Source: Mesostigma viride
Taxonomy: Eukaryota > Streptophyta > Mesostigmatophyceae > Mesostigmatales > Mesostigmataceae
Assembly (NCBI GenBank): GCA_009746045.1
Contig: RPFO01000061.1
Span: 64,001-124,000, forward strand
Direction: 5' to 3'
Length of the DNA stretch: 60,000 nucleotides
The notes beneath the pieces were generated by a model that made no database searches, was not told the DNA's origin, and was given only the letters and a program-made list of their open reading frames with translations. The translations under genes and the position numbers were made by a program. This document shows, piece after piece, positions 38,985 through 48,896 of this stretch. Within the stretch, counting starts at the first letter, position 1; each line of letters opens with the position of its first letter.

Positions 38985-39735
38985 TTTTTTTTTTTCATCA
39001 TCTACACCTGTCACGGATACAGGGCCTGTATCCATGGTCAGGTTCTCTTGCCCTGGTGGTGCAGGGCCGGGATCCATTGTGTCCGGTGGGGCTACTGCGT
39101 CCCTTTCCATCGCTGGTGCTTCCATCGCTTCCATCGCTGGTGCTTCCATCGCTGGTTCATTATCCCCTACAAAGACCATCGTAAAGACGTACCATCGGGC
39201 ATTCTGGAGTACAATTTGGTGGTGTGCCGGTGTGCCGGTGTGCCGGTGTGCCGGTGTGCCGGCCAGTGATTGGCCCGTTGCTGATTTGCTGACATGCAGC
39301 CTAATAAAAATTGGCCGCAAATTCGTCCGGTCGCACGTGGGCACAAGATTTGCGGCCAATTTTTACTAGGCTGCATATCAGAAAATCAGCAACGGGCCAA
39401 TCACTGGCCGGCACACCGGCACACCGGCACACCGGCACACCGGCACACCGGCACACCGGCACACCGTGCCACCACCAAATTGTACTCCACCGGTGTGCGG
39501 CGTGGGACACAACAACAACAACAACAATGGCGGCGTGCCACCACCATTAATTTTGTACTCCGTGCCACCACCATTTGGTCTTTACATGTAGGGGATATCG
39601 GAAAGCACCAGCGATGGAAAAGGACGCAGTAGCCCCACCAGACACAATGGATCCCGGCCATGAACCACCGGGGCAAGAGAACCAGACAAAGGATACAGGC
39701 CCTGTATCCGTGACAGGTGTAGATGATGAAGAAAG
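38985..39735. repeat. Large imperfect inverted repeat with duplicated gene fragment
   Basis: Left arm 38985-39325 and right arm 39345-39735 are inverted and diverged. CACCTGTCACGGATACAGGG (left) matches CCCTGTATCCGTGACAGGTG (right), and AAAATTGGCCGCAAATTCG pairs with TTGCGGCCAATTTTTAC around the centre near 39335. Each arm carries CCGGTGTGC/GCACACCGG 8-10-bp repeats (39228-39262 and 39405-39470). The same peptide pieces (DAVAPPDTMDPG, GPVSVTGVDDE) are encoded outward-to-inward in both arms. Confidence 0.75.
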
Positions 39736-39859
39736 GAAGAAAATGCAAGCGGCCGTGTATCACAGGGGCGCAGTGAATGAACTTGAGAGAATACTTTCCT
39801 CTGGTGCTTCGGATGATGAAGCCGACCGTGTCACTGGGAAATCAGAGGTAAATTTATGA
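39575..39859 (+). CDS. Small unrecognised protein in the inverted repeat
   Basis: 94 codons from MVFTCRGYRKAPAMEKD, or from the Met at 39614. The paralogous minus-strand frame at 38967-39359 shares DAVAPPDTMDPG and GPVSVTGVDDE, and both end charged. The tail ELERILSSGASDDEADRVTG is acidic. After it, GAG|GTAAAT might be a splice donor. Conservation of frame between diverged arms hints at past coding; function unknown. Between 39880 and 40040 a 75-bp block (ATTTTACCAAAGG(A/T)ATATTAC...) occurs twice in tandem. Confidence 0.35.
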   Translation: MVFTCRGYRKAPAMEKDAVAPPDTMDPGHEPPGQENQTKDTGPVSVTGVDDEERKKMQAAVYHRGAVNELERILSSGASDDEADRVTGKSEVNL

Positions 39860-40256
39860 CAGGGGAAATCCGGCTGTTATTTTACCAAAGGTATATTACA
39901 ATAAGTGCAGTTCTTGGCGTTTGGAATCATGACATTGCTTGTGCTATTGCTCTTGAATTGCATTTTACCAAAGGAATATTACAATAAGTGCAGTTCTTGG
40001 CGTTTGGAATCATGACATTGCTTGTGCTATTGCTCTTGAATTTAAGTGCCCGCACCCCGCCGGCGCACCCCGGCGAACAAGACAAAGCGCACCGTTACCC
40101 CCCTAGGCCCATCGCTGCCGTCGCCGGGCGGCACGTTGGGGAGGCGGCTCCTTCTCCCTTTTCTGGTGTCTGTTGCATCATTTTGAACCCCTGACCAACG
40201 GAGGCATGTTAATGAACGAGTGGATGCATGCATGAATGAACGGATGCATGAATGAT

Positions 40257-40437
40257 GGGGGGAGGGAGGGAGGGAGGGAGGGAGGGAGGGAGGGAGGGAG
40301 GGAGGGAGGGAGGGAGGGAGGGAGGGAGGGAGGGAGGGAGGGAGGGAGGGAGGGAGGGAGGGAGGGAGGGAGGGAGGGAGGGAGGGAGGGAGGGAGGGAG
40401 GGAGGGAGGACTGTGACGGGCATGACTGTGTGTGTGC

Positions 40438-40492
<55 letters not shown>
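40257..40492. repeat. (GGGA)n and (TGCG)n microsatellites
   Basis: GGGA units occupy 40257-40409 and TGCG units about 40436-40492, separated by a short unique segment (CTGTGACGGGCATGACTG). Confidence 0.95.
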
Positions 40493-40493
<1 letters not shown>

Positions 40494-40496
40494 ATA

Positions 40497-41257
40497 CTAG
40501 TTACTCATTGGAGGCCATGGAGTTAGGAAACCAACCAGATACACTAGTTTGTTACAAATACGTGCCTGCCCATAAAAGGCGGCAAGCTCATAAAACACAG
40601 TTTTCAGCTGAGAAATTCGTTCACTAGCTCCAGCCCGCTGGCATGGCAGCAAAGTCCTACTGCAGTGGGTGGGTGGGTGGGAAGCTGCAAGGAGGACGCC
40701 TCCCCTCCCCTCCACCGCCCTTAGTACAACGCTAGCTCCACAACCGGAGTACGGATGAGGGCCTTAAAGTTAAGGCCGGTAAGTATATGGTAAGTCGCCT
40801 ACGGAGAGGGGTGTATGCCACAAAATTATTCTGGCACCAATACACCCCTTCCGTCCTTTCTTACATGACACCGCCGGTACCCCTAATTAGGTGCCGCACA
40901 CCTAACATTAGATAGGCACCACCGGCCCTAGCTCCTATTCCCTATTCCCATTCCGTCATTTTTACTAGGTCATTTTTCAGGTCGGGGGGTAAAATCCCCA
41001 CATTAGATAGGAAACTATCTAACCGGCTGCATGGCTGCCCTTCCCCTTGAGCCCCTTTGTCGTTCAAATATAATACGAGCATAAGCTCACCAAATACTAG
41101 TTACTCATTGGAGGCCATGGAGTTAGGAAACCAACCAGATACACTAGTTTGTTACAAATACGTGCCTGCCCATAAAAGGCGGCAAGCTCATAAATCACAG
41201 TTTTCAGCTGAGAAATTCGTTCACTAGCTCCAGCCCGCTGGCATGGCAGCAAAGTCC
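40497..41257. repeat. X-Y-X repeat block
   Basis: Segment X (about 160 bp, ACTAGTTACTCATTGGAGGC...) is at 40497-40660 and again at 41097-41257. Segment Y (about 415 bp, GAAGCTGCAAGGAGGACGCC...) is at 40681-41096 and again at 42629-43035. Microsatellites abut X (40492) and Y's second copy (43036), so the units look mobile or recombining. No protein or RNA gene is recognised inside. Confidence 0.8.
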
Positions 41258-41581
41258 CGCTTTCCCCCCCTGGCCCGCGGCCGCTCCATGTGCTCGCCTC
41301 TGTCCGGTAATTCCCCCTCCTTAGGTCGGTACCTATGGCCGCTACGATCCCTCCATCGGCGGCCGAGAGGGGGCCAGTTTTCGTTCCCCCGCGTAAATGC
41401 GGCGGTCCCCGCAGTGCCACACTTTGGATTTACGCCCCGCGCGGATATCTGGTTTGGTAAATGTGACATGACTCGCCCGACGATGTAACTTAGCAAAATT
41501 CTGGCGCCCGGTGAGGCGCCAGTTCCCGCCCTCTCGTCTGCAGCACGAGGCTCCTCCTCCTCCATGCTTCGGGTACATGCG
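41258..41581. other. Unique stretch before LINE-d
   Basis: GC-rich sequence continuing from X; no gene recognised. Ends at the LINE-d target site GTCCTATGTAT. Confidence 0.35.
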
Positions 41582-41591
41582 TCCTATGTAT

Positions 41592-42160
41592 TAAAAATAT
41601 AATTACTTACAGCAGAGTGAAATCACTCAAACCAAAGCAAACGCCCAGCTATAAACCTATATACAGAGCCATGTCAAAGCTCTATACTACGATAAGACCA
41701 ATGGAAACGCCTAACGGGAGGAACCTAATAGCCCTGCTGCACCGCAAAATCAGCCCGCGTACGGCGGAGCATGATGTCAGCCATGGCCCGAGTCAGCGCC
41801 ACCGACAAGCGCTGACGCCAATATGACGTCCAGGTCCGCGCCGACCATGGGGCCCGCTGGCCCTCCAGGTCCAGCCGGTCCTCCCGGAGCCGGCAACACT
41901 CCTTGAAGAAGGCGGAGGTCAGGGGCCCCATGGCCCCAAACTCCTCCAGGACAAAGGGCACCACACGATGGTGCCCGACGTCGCCGTAGGCCAGGAGCTT
42001 GGCCCGCTCCGCCCGGTCCGCCGTGTAACCTGCCGTGAGGGAGGCCCCAGCCACGTGGCTAAGAGCCAAGGGCCGCGCCACCGAAACGTCAATAAGCAGA
42101 TGCCGGCCACCCCCCTCAAAGTCCAGCACCACGATGTCAGGCCGGTGGTTGGGGGAATAG
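41592..42160 (-). mobile_element. LINE-d, 5'-truncated 3' fragment
   Basis: Minus-orientation copy of the last 570 bp of the LINE. It includes an open endonuclease C-terminus (MVLDFEGGGRHLLIDVSV, ending QQGY) at 41725-42132. Target duplication TCCTATGTAT flanks it at 41582-41591 and 42161-42170. The frame agrees with LINE-b, not with LINE-a. Confidence 0.92.
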
Positions 42161-42170
42161 TCCTATGTAT

Positions 42171-42628
42171 GACCCCCCCATGGAAGGCATGGGCACTTCC
42201 CCCAACAACTCAGCGCACCGCCATCACCCGCACCTCCCCATCTGGTCCACCGCTGTGGTTACAGGCAGAGGTAAACAGCCAGGTGAGCCCGAATTTCGGG
42301 CTCTGCAGCTCGGCCCACACAGTCACTGCCTTACAGAAATTTCCTACGCCGTCTCAAGACTTTTACCACCCTAACGCAATATTGCCCATATCCGAGCCCT
42401 GGGGCCGAGCCAGAAAATGCATCCCGTGGCAGGGGATGCCTTTCGTTCTTAGTGGCATCGGCCCAAATAATGCGTTGGAAGTCGTTATCTGCACCTCGAA
42501 GACAGTGGGGCATGGTAGGAATTTTATTTCATGCAAAGCCCACCCGCCAGGGGTGGGCTGGTAGCTGTCGTCTAATTATCGGCTGAGCCGCCATGGCCAG
42601 CCGCCACCGTGATTACCGGTGGATGCGA
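42171..42628. other. Unique intergenic stretch
   Basis: No gene recognised. A short hairpin-like GCCCACCCGCCAGGGGTGGGC lies near 42538-42558. Confidence 0.35.
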
Positions 42629-43035
42629 AGCTGCAAGGAGGACGCCTCCCCTCCCCTCCACCGCCCTTAGTACAACGCTAGCTCCACAACCGGAGTACGG
42701 ATGAGGGCCTTAAAGTTAAGGCCGGTAAGTATATGGTAAGTCGCCTACGGAGAGGGGTGTATGCCACAAAATTATTCTGGCACCAATACACCCCTTCCGT
42801 CCTTTCTTACATGACACCGCCGGTACCCCTAATTAGGTGCCGCACACCTAACATTAGATAGGCACCACCGGCCCTAGCTCCTATTCCCTATTCCCATTCC
42901 GTCATTTTTACTAGGTCGTTTTTCAGGTCGGGGGTAAAATCCCCACATTAGATAGGAAACTATCTAACCGGCTGGCTGCCCTTCCCCTTGAGCCCCTTTG
43001 TCGTTCAAATATAATACGAGCATAAGCTCACCAAG
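42629..43035. repeat. Second copy of repeat Y
   Basis: Direct copy of 40681-41096 with small differences (one G fewer in GGTCGGGGGG and no GCAT after CCGGCT). Confidence 0.85.
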
Positions 43036-43079
<44 letters not shown>

Positions 43080-43210
43080 TGGTTATATGGGTGGGTGGGT
43101 GGGTGGGTGGGTGGGTGGGTGGGTGGGTGGGTGGGTGGGTGGGTGGGTGGGTGGGTGGGTGGGTGGGTGGGTGGTGGGTGGGTGGGTGGGTGGGTGGGTG
43201 GGTGGGTGGG
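43036..43210. repeat. (TGCG)n and (GGGT)n microsatellites
   Basis: TGCG units at about 43036-43081 and GGGT units at about 43089-43210 with one GGTGGTGGG interruption. Confidence 0.95.
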
Positions 43211-43429
43211 CGGGGAAGGTGTGCTTTTTATTATGATGATTAGCTAAGTTACGTGTGTGTTGTTGATGTACATGTTGACGTTGTATCATGGGCGTGTGCC
43301 CCTAAGTCTGCCTTCCTGCAATATCACAAAATATATCATCTAGATGTGTTGTTGGGAACCTGACTATATATCCCAAACTGGAAGGGTTGACTGTCATTCA
43401 ACTATGGGATGAAACCCATGAAAAACAAT

Positions 43430-44400
43430 TACTAGGAACTGCCATTTTTGTGCTATGTTTGCTAGCATCTGTCACCTATTTGTCATGCAAACAGTCTGAA
43501 TTTCTTGTGGGCAGTTAACATAGATGTTTTTATGAGCTGTGCAATTTTCTAGGCTTAACTGAGTTCATTGATATAGGCACCCAGGTGTTGGAACCTTTGG
43601 AAAACCAAGAAAAACTGCTTTTTTGGGGGTATTTATGCTAGCATTTGTCACCTATTTGTCATCCAACCAGCCTGAAACTTTGTGGGCATGCTGCATGGGA
43701 TGTGTTTAGAACATGTGCAAAGTTCCAGCTCCAACTGAGCTCTATTGGTGTCATTATGTATGCATATGTGTGATAAAACCCTTGAAAAACCATGAAAAAC
43801 TGCATTTTTGGGGTATTTATGCTAGCATTTGTCACCTATTTGTCATCCAACCAGCCTGAAACTTTGTGGGCATGCTGCATGGGATGTGTTTAGAACATGT
43901 GCAAAGTTCCAGCTCCAACTGATCGGCTCTATTGGTGTCATTATGTATGCATATGTGTGATAAAACCCTTGAAAAACCATGAAAAACTGCATTTTTGGGG
44001 TATTTATGCTAGCATTTGTCACCTATTTGTCATCCAACCAGCCTGAAACTTTGTGGGCATGCTGCATGGGATGTGTTTAGAACATGTGCAAAGTTCAAGC
44101 TCCAACTGAGCTCTATTGGTGTCATTATGTATGCATATGTGTGATAAAACCCTTGAAAAACCATGAAAAACTGCATTTTTGGGGTATTTATGCTAGCATT
44201 TGTCACCTATTTGTCATTCAACCAGCCTGAAACTTTGTGGGCATGCTGCATGGGATGTGTTTAAATCATGTGCAAAGTCCCAGGCCCAACTGAGTTCATT
44301 TGATGTCTTTATATATGCATACATGCCAGAAAGTGCTGAAAATACGGTATTTTTTGCTAGCAAATGTCACCATGTTACCATGCTGCCGACTCCCAAAAAT
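43430..44400. repeat. 184-bp satellite, about five units
   Basis: The phrase TATTTATGCTAGCATTTGTC starts at 43630, 43814, 44001 and 44185 (184-187 bp spacing). A diverged unit precedes and another follows. AT-rich, with ATGCTAGCAT and CAACTGAGCTCTATTGG. No coding potential. Confidence 0.92.
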
Positions 44401-44539
44401 TTTTTTGACCACATGGCATCATAAGATATCTGATAAGGAACCTTGGTGCCAAATTTGAGGTCAAACTGACCATTAATTATTCCTTCTCCAAATAATTTCC
44501 ATGCAGGGGAAGAAAATGGGTTTTCGGATTGATGTGTGT

Positions 44540-45011
44540 GTCAAGACATGTCACGGTGGCACGGTGGCACGGTGGCACGGTGGCACGGTGGCACGGTGGC
44601 ACAGTGGCACAGTGGCACCCCACGTTGGGCAGTGCTTGTGGGCAATATAACATTAGTATTGGACGTTATGTTACCTCGTGACACCATACAAAATCATAAA
44701 ATGGTAGTTTTATGGTGGCATGGTGGCACGGTGGCACGGTGGCACAGTGGCACCCCACGTTAGGCAGTGCTTGTGGACATTATAACATTAGTATTGGACG
44801 TTAGGTTACCTTGTGACACCATACAAAATCATAAAATGGTAGTTTTATGGTGGCACGGTGTGCCGGTGTGCCGGTGTGCCGGTGTGCCGGTGTCAAAACA
44901 TGATGAGACACTTACCTCCTAGCTTTGGACCTAAGGGAGGTACAAAATAACAAAGTTGAAAAAAAGTCAAATTGTACTAGTGGTGGAGTACAATTCCAGT
45001 TGTGCTTAGGG
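44540..45011. repeat. GGCACGGTG minisatellite and 135-bp tandem duplication
   Basis: GGCACGGTG units at about 44553-44615 and 44720-44750. The following block (CACCCCACGTT(G/A)GGCAGTGC... to ATGGTAGTTTTATGGTGGC) is duplicated with a 135-bp period (about 44617 and 44752). CCGGTGTG units at 44868-44892 resemble those at 39228-39262. From 44900 to 45011 nothing is recognised. Confidence 0.8.
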
Positions 45012-46800
45012 ATCCCGCACGAATGGCGCCCCGCGGCTGACCAACCGGTCGGCATCCTCTCGCGCGCCCAGATTGCTGCTCTCCCAGGTTGCTGGGAGGC
45101 CGGCTGGGACCCGCCCCCCCCTCATGTCCGGTCCCTTCTGGAGGGGGACGACCCCGAGTCGGGCTCCTGTGCCATCTGCCTTGAGCCCTTCCGGCCGGGG
45201 GATGGCTTGTGTCGCCTGCCCGCGTGCGGCCACACATTCCATCAATCAAGCGTGCATCGCGCGCAGCTTGCTCCACTCCGCGCCGCGCTGCCCGTTGTGC
45301 CGGGCTGTTGTGCCGCCCCCTGGGACTGCGCTTCCTCTTGGCCCGCCCCCGGTCTCGCTGGGTCCCCTGCCGGGTCCCCACCGGGCCCGGCCGGGGCCAG
45401 CTGCCTCCCCGACCCCTCGGCCGCCGCCCCCGGCCTCGTTGCCGGGGCCTGGGGTGGTCGCGGGCGCGCTGGCGAGTCCCCCTGGGAAGGGCGCCGGCGT
45501 TCTCGATCCCCCTCCGCTGGGGGTCTCCCCGGTGGGCACTGCCTCCTCCGTGGCCCCGGCGGGCATGCCGGGCGCTGGTCGGGTCGTGGTGCGCGCGCCT
45601 GCCGGCCCGGCTGGGGAGACGCCGCAGGCCCCACGTCCTGCCTTTGCTGGCGCCGCTCCCCGCCACTCAGCGCCCGCCGACGGCCTTCACCGGTGTGCCG
45701 TGCTGCTTCCCACGGGGTCCCCGTGTGCTGGTGTGTTCCACAACCGTAACCTCCTCTGCCAGCACCTTCGCGCTGTGCACCCCGATCTCGGCGCGGCGGA
45801 TCTGCAGGCCATGAGCTGTTACCGGTGCCCGGAAGCTCACTGCCAGCGGGTGTACTCCATTCACGGGCGCGCTCAGCACGCGCGCGCCTGTGTTGCTCAA
45901 CGGCCCCTCAACCGGCCAGCAGTCCCGGCCCCCTCCCCCCCTCCCGCCTCGGCTCCCACCGGCTCCCAGCCCCCGCCGCCCGACTACTCGGCCAGTTGGC
46001 GTTGGCTTGACACGGTTCCCTGGGATGCATGCGCCATCAACCCGACGTCTACCCTGACCGACCTCCCCCACCGCGCGCGTAGCCTTTTCGCGCAATGTGC
46101 AATCGTTTCTCTCCGGCGCATGCACGCCGCTCCGGACGACCCGCTGGGCTTTAAACTGCACATGGTGACCCCCCGCCTGCTCCTCACCCCTCTCGGGCGT
46201 GGTGTGCGCGGCCTCCAGGGTGCGGTTATTGCCCGTTGCCGACGCTTTCTGCAGGGGGACTGGGAGGGGCTGTTTGGCGTGCCGCCCCCGCGCACGGCCC
46301 GGCTGTCGGGGGAGGTCAACTTCGAGCGGGTGGCCGCCGACGTCATCCGCCTCGTCCGCGAGGGGCAGCTCAGCCGGGCCATGACCCGCTTGGAAATGGC
46401 CAAGCTGGCCCCCGCCAATGCGGCTACCCTGGCGGCCTTGGAGGCTCTTCACCCTGCGGAGCCCGGATTCCAGCTGCCCGTGCCGGACCCCCTGCCGGCC
46501 CCCCTCCGGCTGGACCGCGACTGCTTCCTGGAGGTGATGCGTGCGGTCCCGCGGGCTTCCTCTACCGGGCCGTCGGGCTGGCGCTACGAGCACTTGGAGG
46601 TCCTGGTGGGGCATGGGGGCGAGGACATTCTCTTTGACACCCTCATTGACCTGGCGGCTGGTCGCGTTCCTCCCGCTGCGCGCGAGTGGTTAGCGGGCGC
46701 TCGCCTCCTCGCTCTGCTCAAGGGTGTCTTGCCCCCCCCGAGGGCAAGGTGCGCCCGATCGCCTGCGGTGAGGTGCTCCGCAAGCTCGTGGGCAAAGTGA
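45012..46800 (+). pseudogene. LINE-b RING-H2, C2H2 and upstream RT region
   Basis: The first frame runs through CAICLEPFRPGDGLCRLPAC and GHTFHQ, then an extra ATCA near 45244 shifts it. The second frame carries the rest (ACIARSLLHSAPRCPLC), the Pro/Ala linker, two C2H2-like motifs (LLCQHLRAVH, CYRCPEAHC) and DYSASWRWLDTVPWDACA. It ends in the RT-proximal helix region (SGWRYEHLEVLVGHGGEDIL). It stops being the RT frame at eight Cs near 46733-46740, exactly as in LINE-a. RING-H2 suggests ubiquitin-ligase-like activity; inferred. Confidence 0.78.
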
Positions 46801-48896
46801 TCTGCCGCCAAAAGGCGCCCGAGCTCCGTGCCTTTTTCTGCCCGCCCCTCGCAGCGGGTGAGACCTCGGTGGCGGCCCAGCTGGGGGTGACGACTCCAGG
46901 CGGGGCGGATATCCTCATCCATTCGGTGCAGGCCTACCTCGAGGCCCACCCCACCCACGCTGTCGTCAAGGTCGACTGCCACAACGCGTTCAACAGTCTG
47001 TCCCGCGCCAGCATGTTTGCGGCCGTCATGGAGTCCTTCGAGGACTTGTACGCTTGGACAGCCGTGTGCTACGGCCAGCCCGGCCAACTGGTTCACATCA
47101 TGGAGGACGGCACTCGCGGCGGCCTGCTGTCGCGGTCGGGCACCCAGCAAGGGGACCCCCTGGGACCCCTGTACTTTGCCGCCCCCCTCCAGGGTTGCCT
47201 CCAAGCGGTCCATGCTGCCCACCCGGCGGTCGCTATTCAGGCCTACTTGGATGATATCTACCTTCTGGGCCCTGTGCCGGACACCACCGCGGCTCTGCTG
47301 GCACTGCAGACCGCGGTGGCCGACATCAACCTCCAGTTGACCCTGGCCAAGTGCGCGGTGTACTCGCCCCAAGGTGATTGCTCCGGCTTTCCGCCCCAGC
47401 TCTTGGGCCGGGACGAGCGCCTCCATGGGTTGGATGTCCTCGGCGTTCCGGTTGGCGACCCCGCGTTTGTCATCGATGCTCTGCGGGCCGCCCTCGAGGC
47501 ACGCACTGAGGTACTGCCCTTGATTGCGCGCCTTCATGATTCGCAGACCAAGGGTCTGCTTCTGTGGTTTTGCGCTCACCCTCGCGTCGTTCACTGGCTC
47601 CGGGGCGCTCTTCCGGCTCAGGTCCGGCTGGCCGCCGAGGGCCACGACGAACGCATCCAGTCGGCCTTGGCGCAGCTGGTCCCGGGCCCCGACCTCCCGC
47701 CACATGCTATTCGCATTGCCTCCCTGCCTGCACGGATGGGTGGCTGCGGTCTGACTCGTGCCGCCCGGCTGGCCCCAGCAGCATTTTTGGGCTCCGTCGC
47801 TCAGTCGTGGGCGGAAAGCTGCCGGCTCCTGCCCCTTTTGGCAACGGCAGCGCCTGACCTCCTGGACCCCAGCAGCCCTTTGCCCTTCGTCACCGCCATC
47901 CAGGAGGCCTATGCTGAGATCCAGCAGGCCTGTTCTCCCGTCCGTGCCGCTCAGGCGGTACAGCGCCACCTCCCTCGCGGCACTCCCTCGGTCGCCTCCG
48001 TTCAATCTCCCGCCGCATTCCCTGCTCGCGTCATCGATAAACACCAGAAAACCTACGCGGGTATTCTGCACACGGCTGATTGGATTGCTCTTTTCGCGGA
48101 CCTCAACGCCCAGGGACGTGCGTGGCTGTTCTCGCTTTCCTTGCGGAGTGTGGGCTCGGCGTACCTTCGTGCTCTTCCCATGGCCCCCCCATTCGCCTTG
48201 GCTCCCAGCCACTACTCGGTGGCGCTCCGGCACCAGCTATTTGCCCCGCAGCCTCTTGTTCCGGCCGGGCGGCCTTGTGGTAGCTGTGGGCAGCCGCTGG
48301 ATCCCACGGGGACTCACTACCTTGCCTGCATGGGGGGCCAACAGAATCAGAATTGGTATTTGTATTTGCACACTGTCCTCCTGACGGTGGTGCTCGCCAT
48401 GATTCGGTCGGTTTTCCCCCACGCGAACATCCGGTCCGAGGATGCGGATGGCGCTGCCTTCTATTCCCCCAACCACCGGCCTGACATCGTGGTGCTGGAC
48501 TTTGAGGGGGGTGGCCGGCATCTGCTTATTGACGTTTCGGTGGCGCGGCCCTTGGCTCTTAGCCACGTGGCTGGGGCCTCCCTCACGGCAGGTTACACGG
48601 CGGACCGGGCGGAGCGGGCCAAGCTCCTGGCCTACGGCGACGTCGGGCACCATCGTGTGGTGCCCTTTGTCCTGGAGGAGTTTGGGGCCATGGGGCCCCT
48701 GACCTCCGCCTTCTTCAAGGAGTGTTGCCGGCTCCGGGAGGACCGGCTGGACCTGGAGGGCCAGCGGGCCCCATGGTCGGCGCGGACCTGGACGTCATAT
48801 TGGCGTCAGCGCTTGTCGGTGGCGCTGACTCGGGCCATGGCTGACATCATGCTCCGCCGTACGCGGGCTGATTTTGCGGTGCAGCAGGGCTATTAG
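46686..48896 (+). CDS. LINE-b reverse transcriptase with CCHC and restriction-like endonuclease
   Basis: 736 codons open to the stop. RT motif A KVDCHNAFNSL has D97, B is SGTQQGDPLGP at 151-161, and C is YLDD at 187-190. A CCHC motif (CGSCGQPLDPTGTHYLAC) starts near residue 531, and the endonuclease core RPDIVVLDF...LLIDVSV (PD at 599-600, second Asp about 616) follows. These are hallmarks of RLE-type LINEs such as R2-like clades: the endonuclease nicks DNA and the RT primes on the nick. The nominal Met at 46686 is an artefact of the frame; homology starts at PPEGKVRPIACGEVL, after the C-run. Whether the protein is joined to the upstream frame depends on that run. Confidence 0.88.
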   Translation: MVSGRSPPRSAQGCLAPPEGKVRPIACGEVLRKLVGKVICRQKAPELRAFFCPPLAAGETSVAAQLGVTTPGGADILIHSVQAYLEAHPTHAVVKVDCHNAFNSLSRASMFAAVMESFEDLYAWTAVCYGQPGQLVHIMEDGTRGGLLSRSGTQQGDPLGPLYFAAPLQGCLQAVHAAHPAVAIQAYLDDIYLLGPVPDTTAALLALQTAVADINLQLTLAKCAVYSPQGDCSGFPPQLLGRDERLHGLDVLGVPVGDPAFVIDALRAALEARTEVLPLIARLHDSQTKGLLLWFCAHPRVVHWLRGALPAQVRLAAEGHDERIQSALAQLVPGPDLPPHAIRIASLPARMGGCGLTRAARLAPAAFLGSVAQSWAESCRLLPLLATAAPDLLDPSSPLPFVTAIQEAYAEIQQACSPVRAAQAVQRHLPRGTPSVASVQSPAAFPARVIDKHQKTYAGILHTADWIALFADLNAQGRAWLFSLSLRSVGSAYLRALPMAPPFALAPSHYSVALRHQLFAPQPLVPAGRPCGSCGQPLDPTGTHYLACMGGQQNQNWYLYLHTVLLTVVLAMIRSVFPHANIRSEDADGAAFYSPNHRPDIVVLDFEGGGRHLLIDVSVARPLALSHVAGASLTAGYTADRAERAKLLAYGDVGHHRVVPFVLEEFGAMGPLTSAFFKECCRLREDRLDLEGQRAPWSARTWTSYWRQRLSVALTRAMADIMLRRTRADFAVQQGY

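Noticed and set aside
39405-39470. Possible CRISPR-like repeat (GCACACCGGCACACCGG)
   Set aside because: No unique spacers; it is a simple minisatellite in eukaryotic DNA.
40178-40526. Frames over (GGGA)n and (TGCG)n encoding Leu-Pro-Pro-Ser or Cys-Val-Arg-Ala repeats
   Set aside because: Microsatellite translation artefacts.
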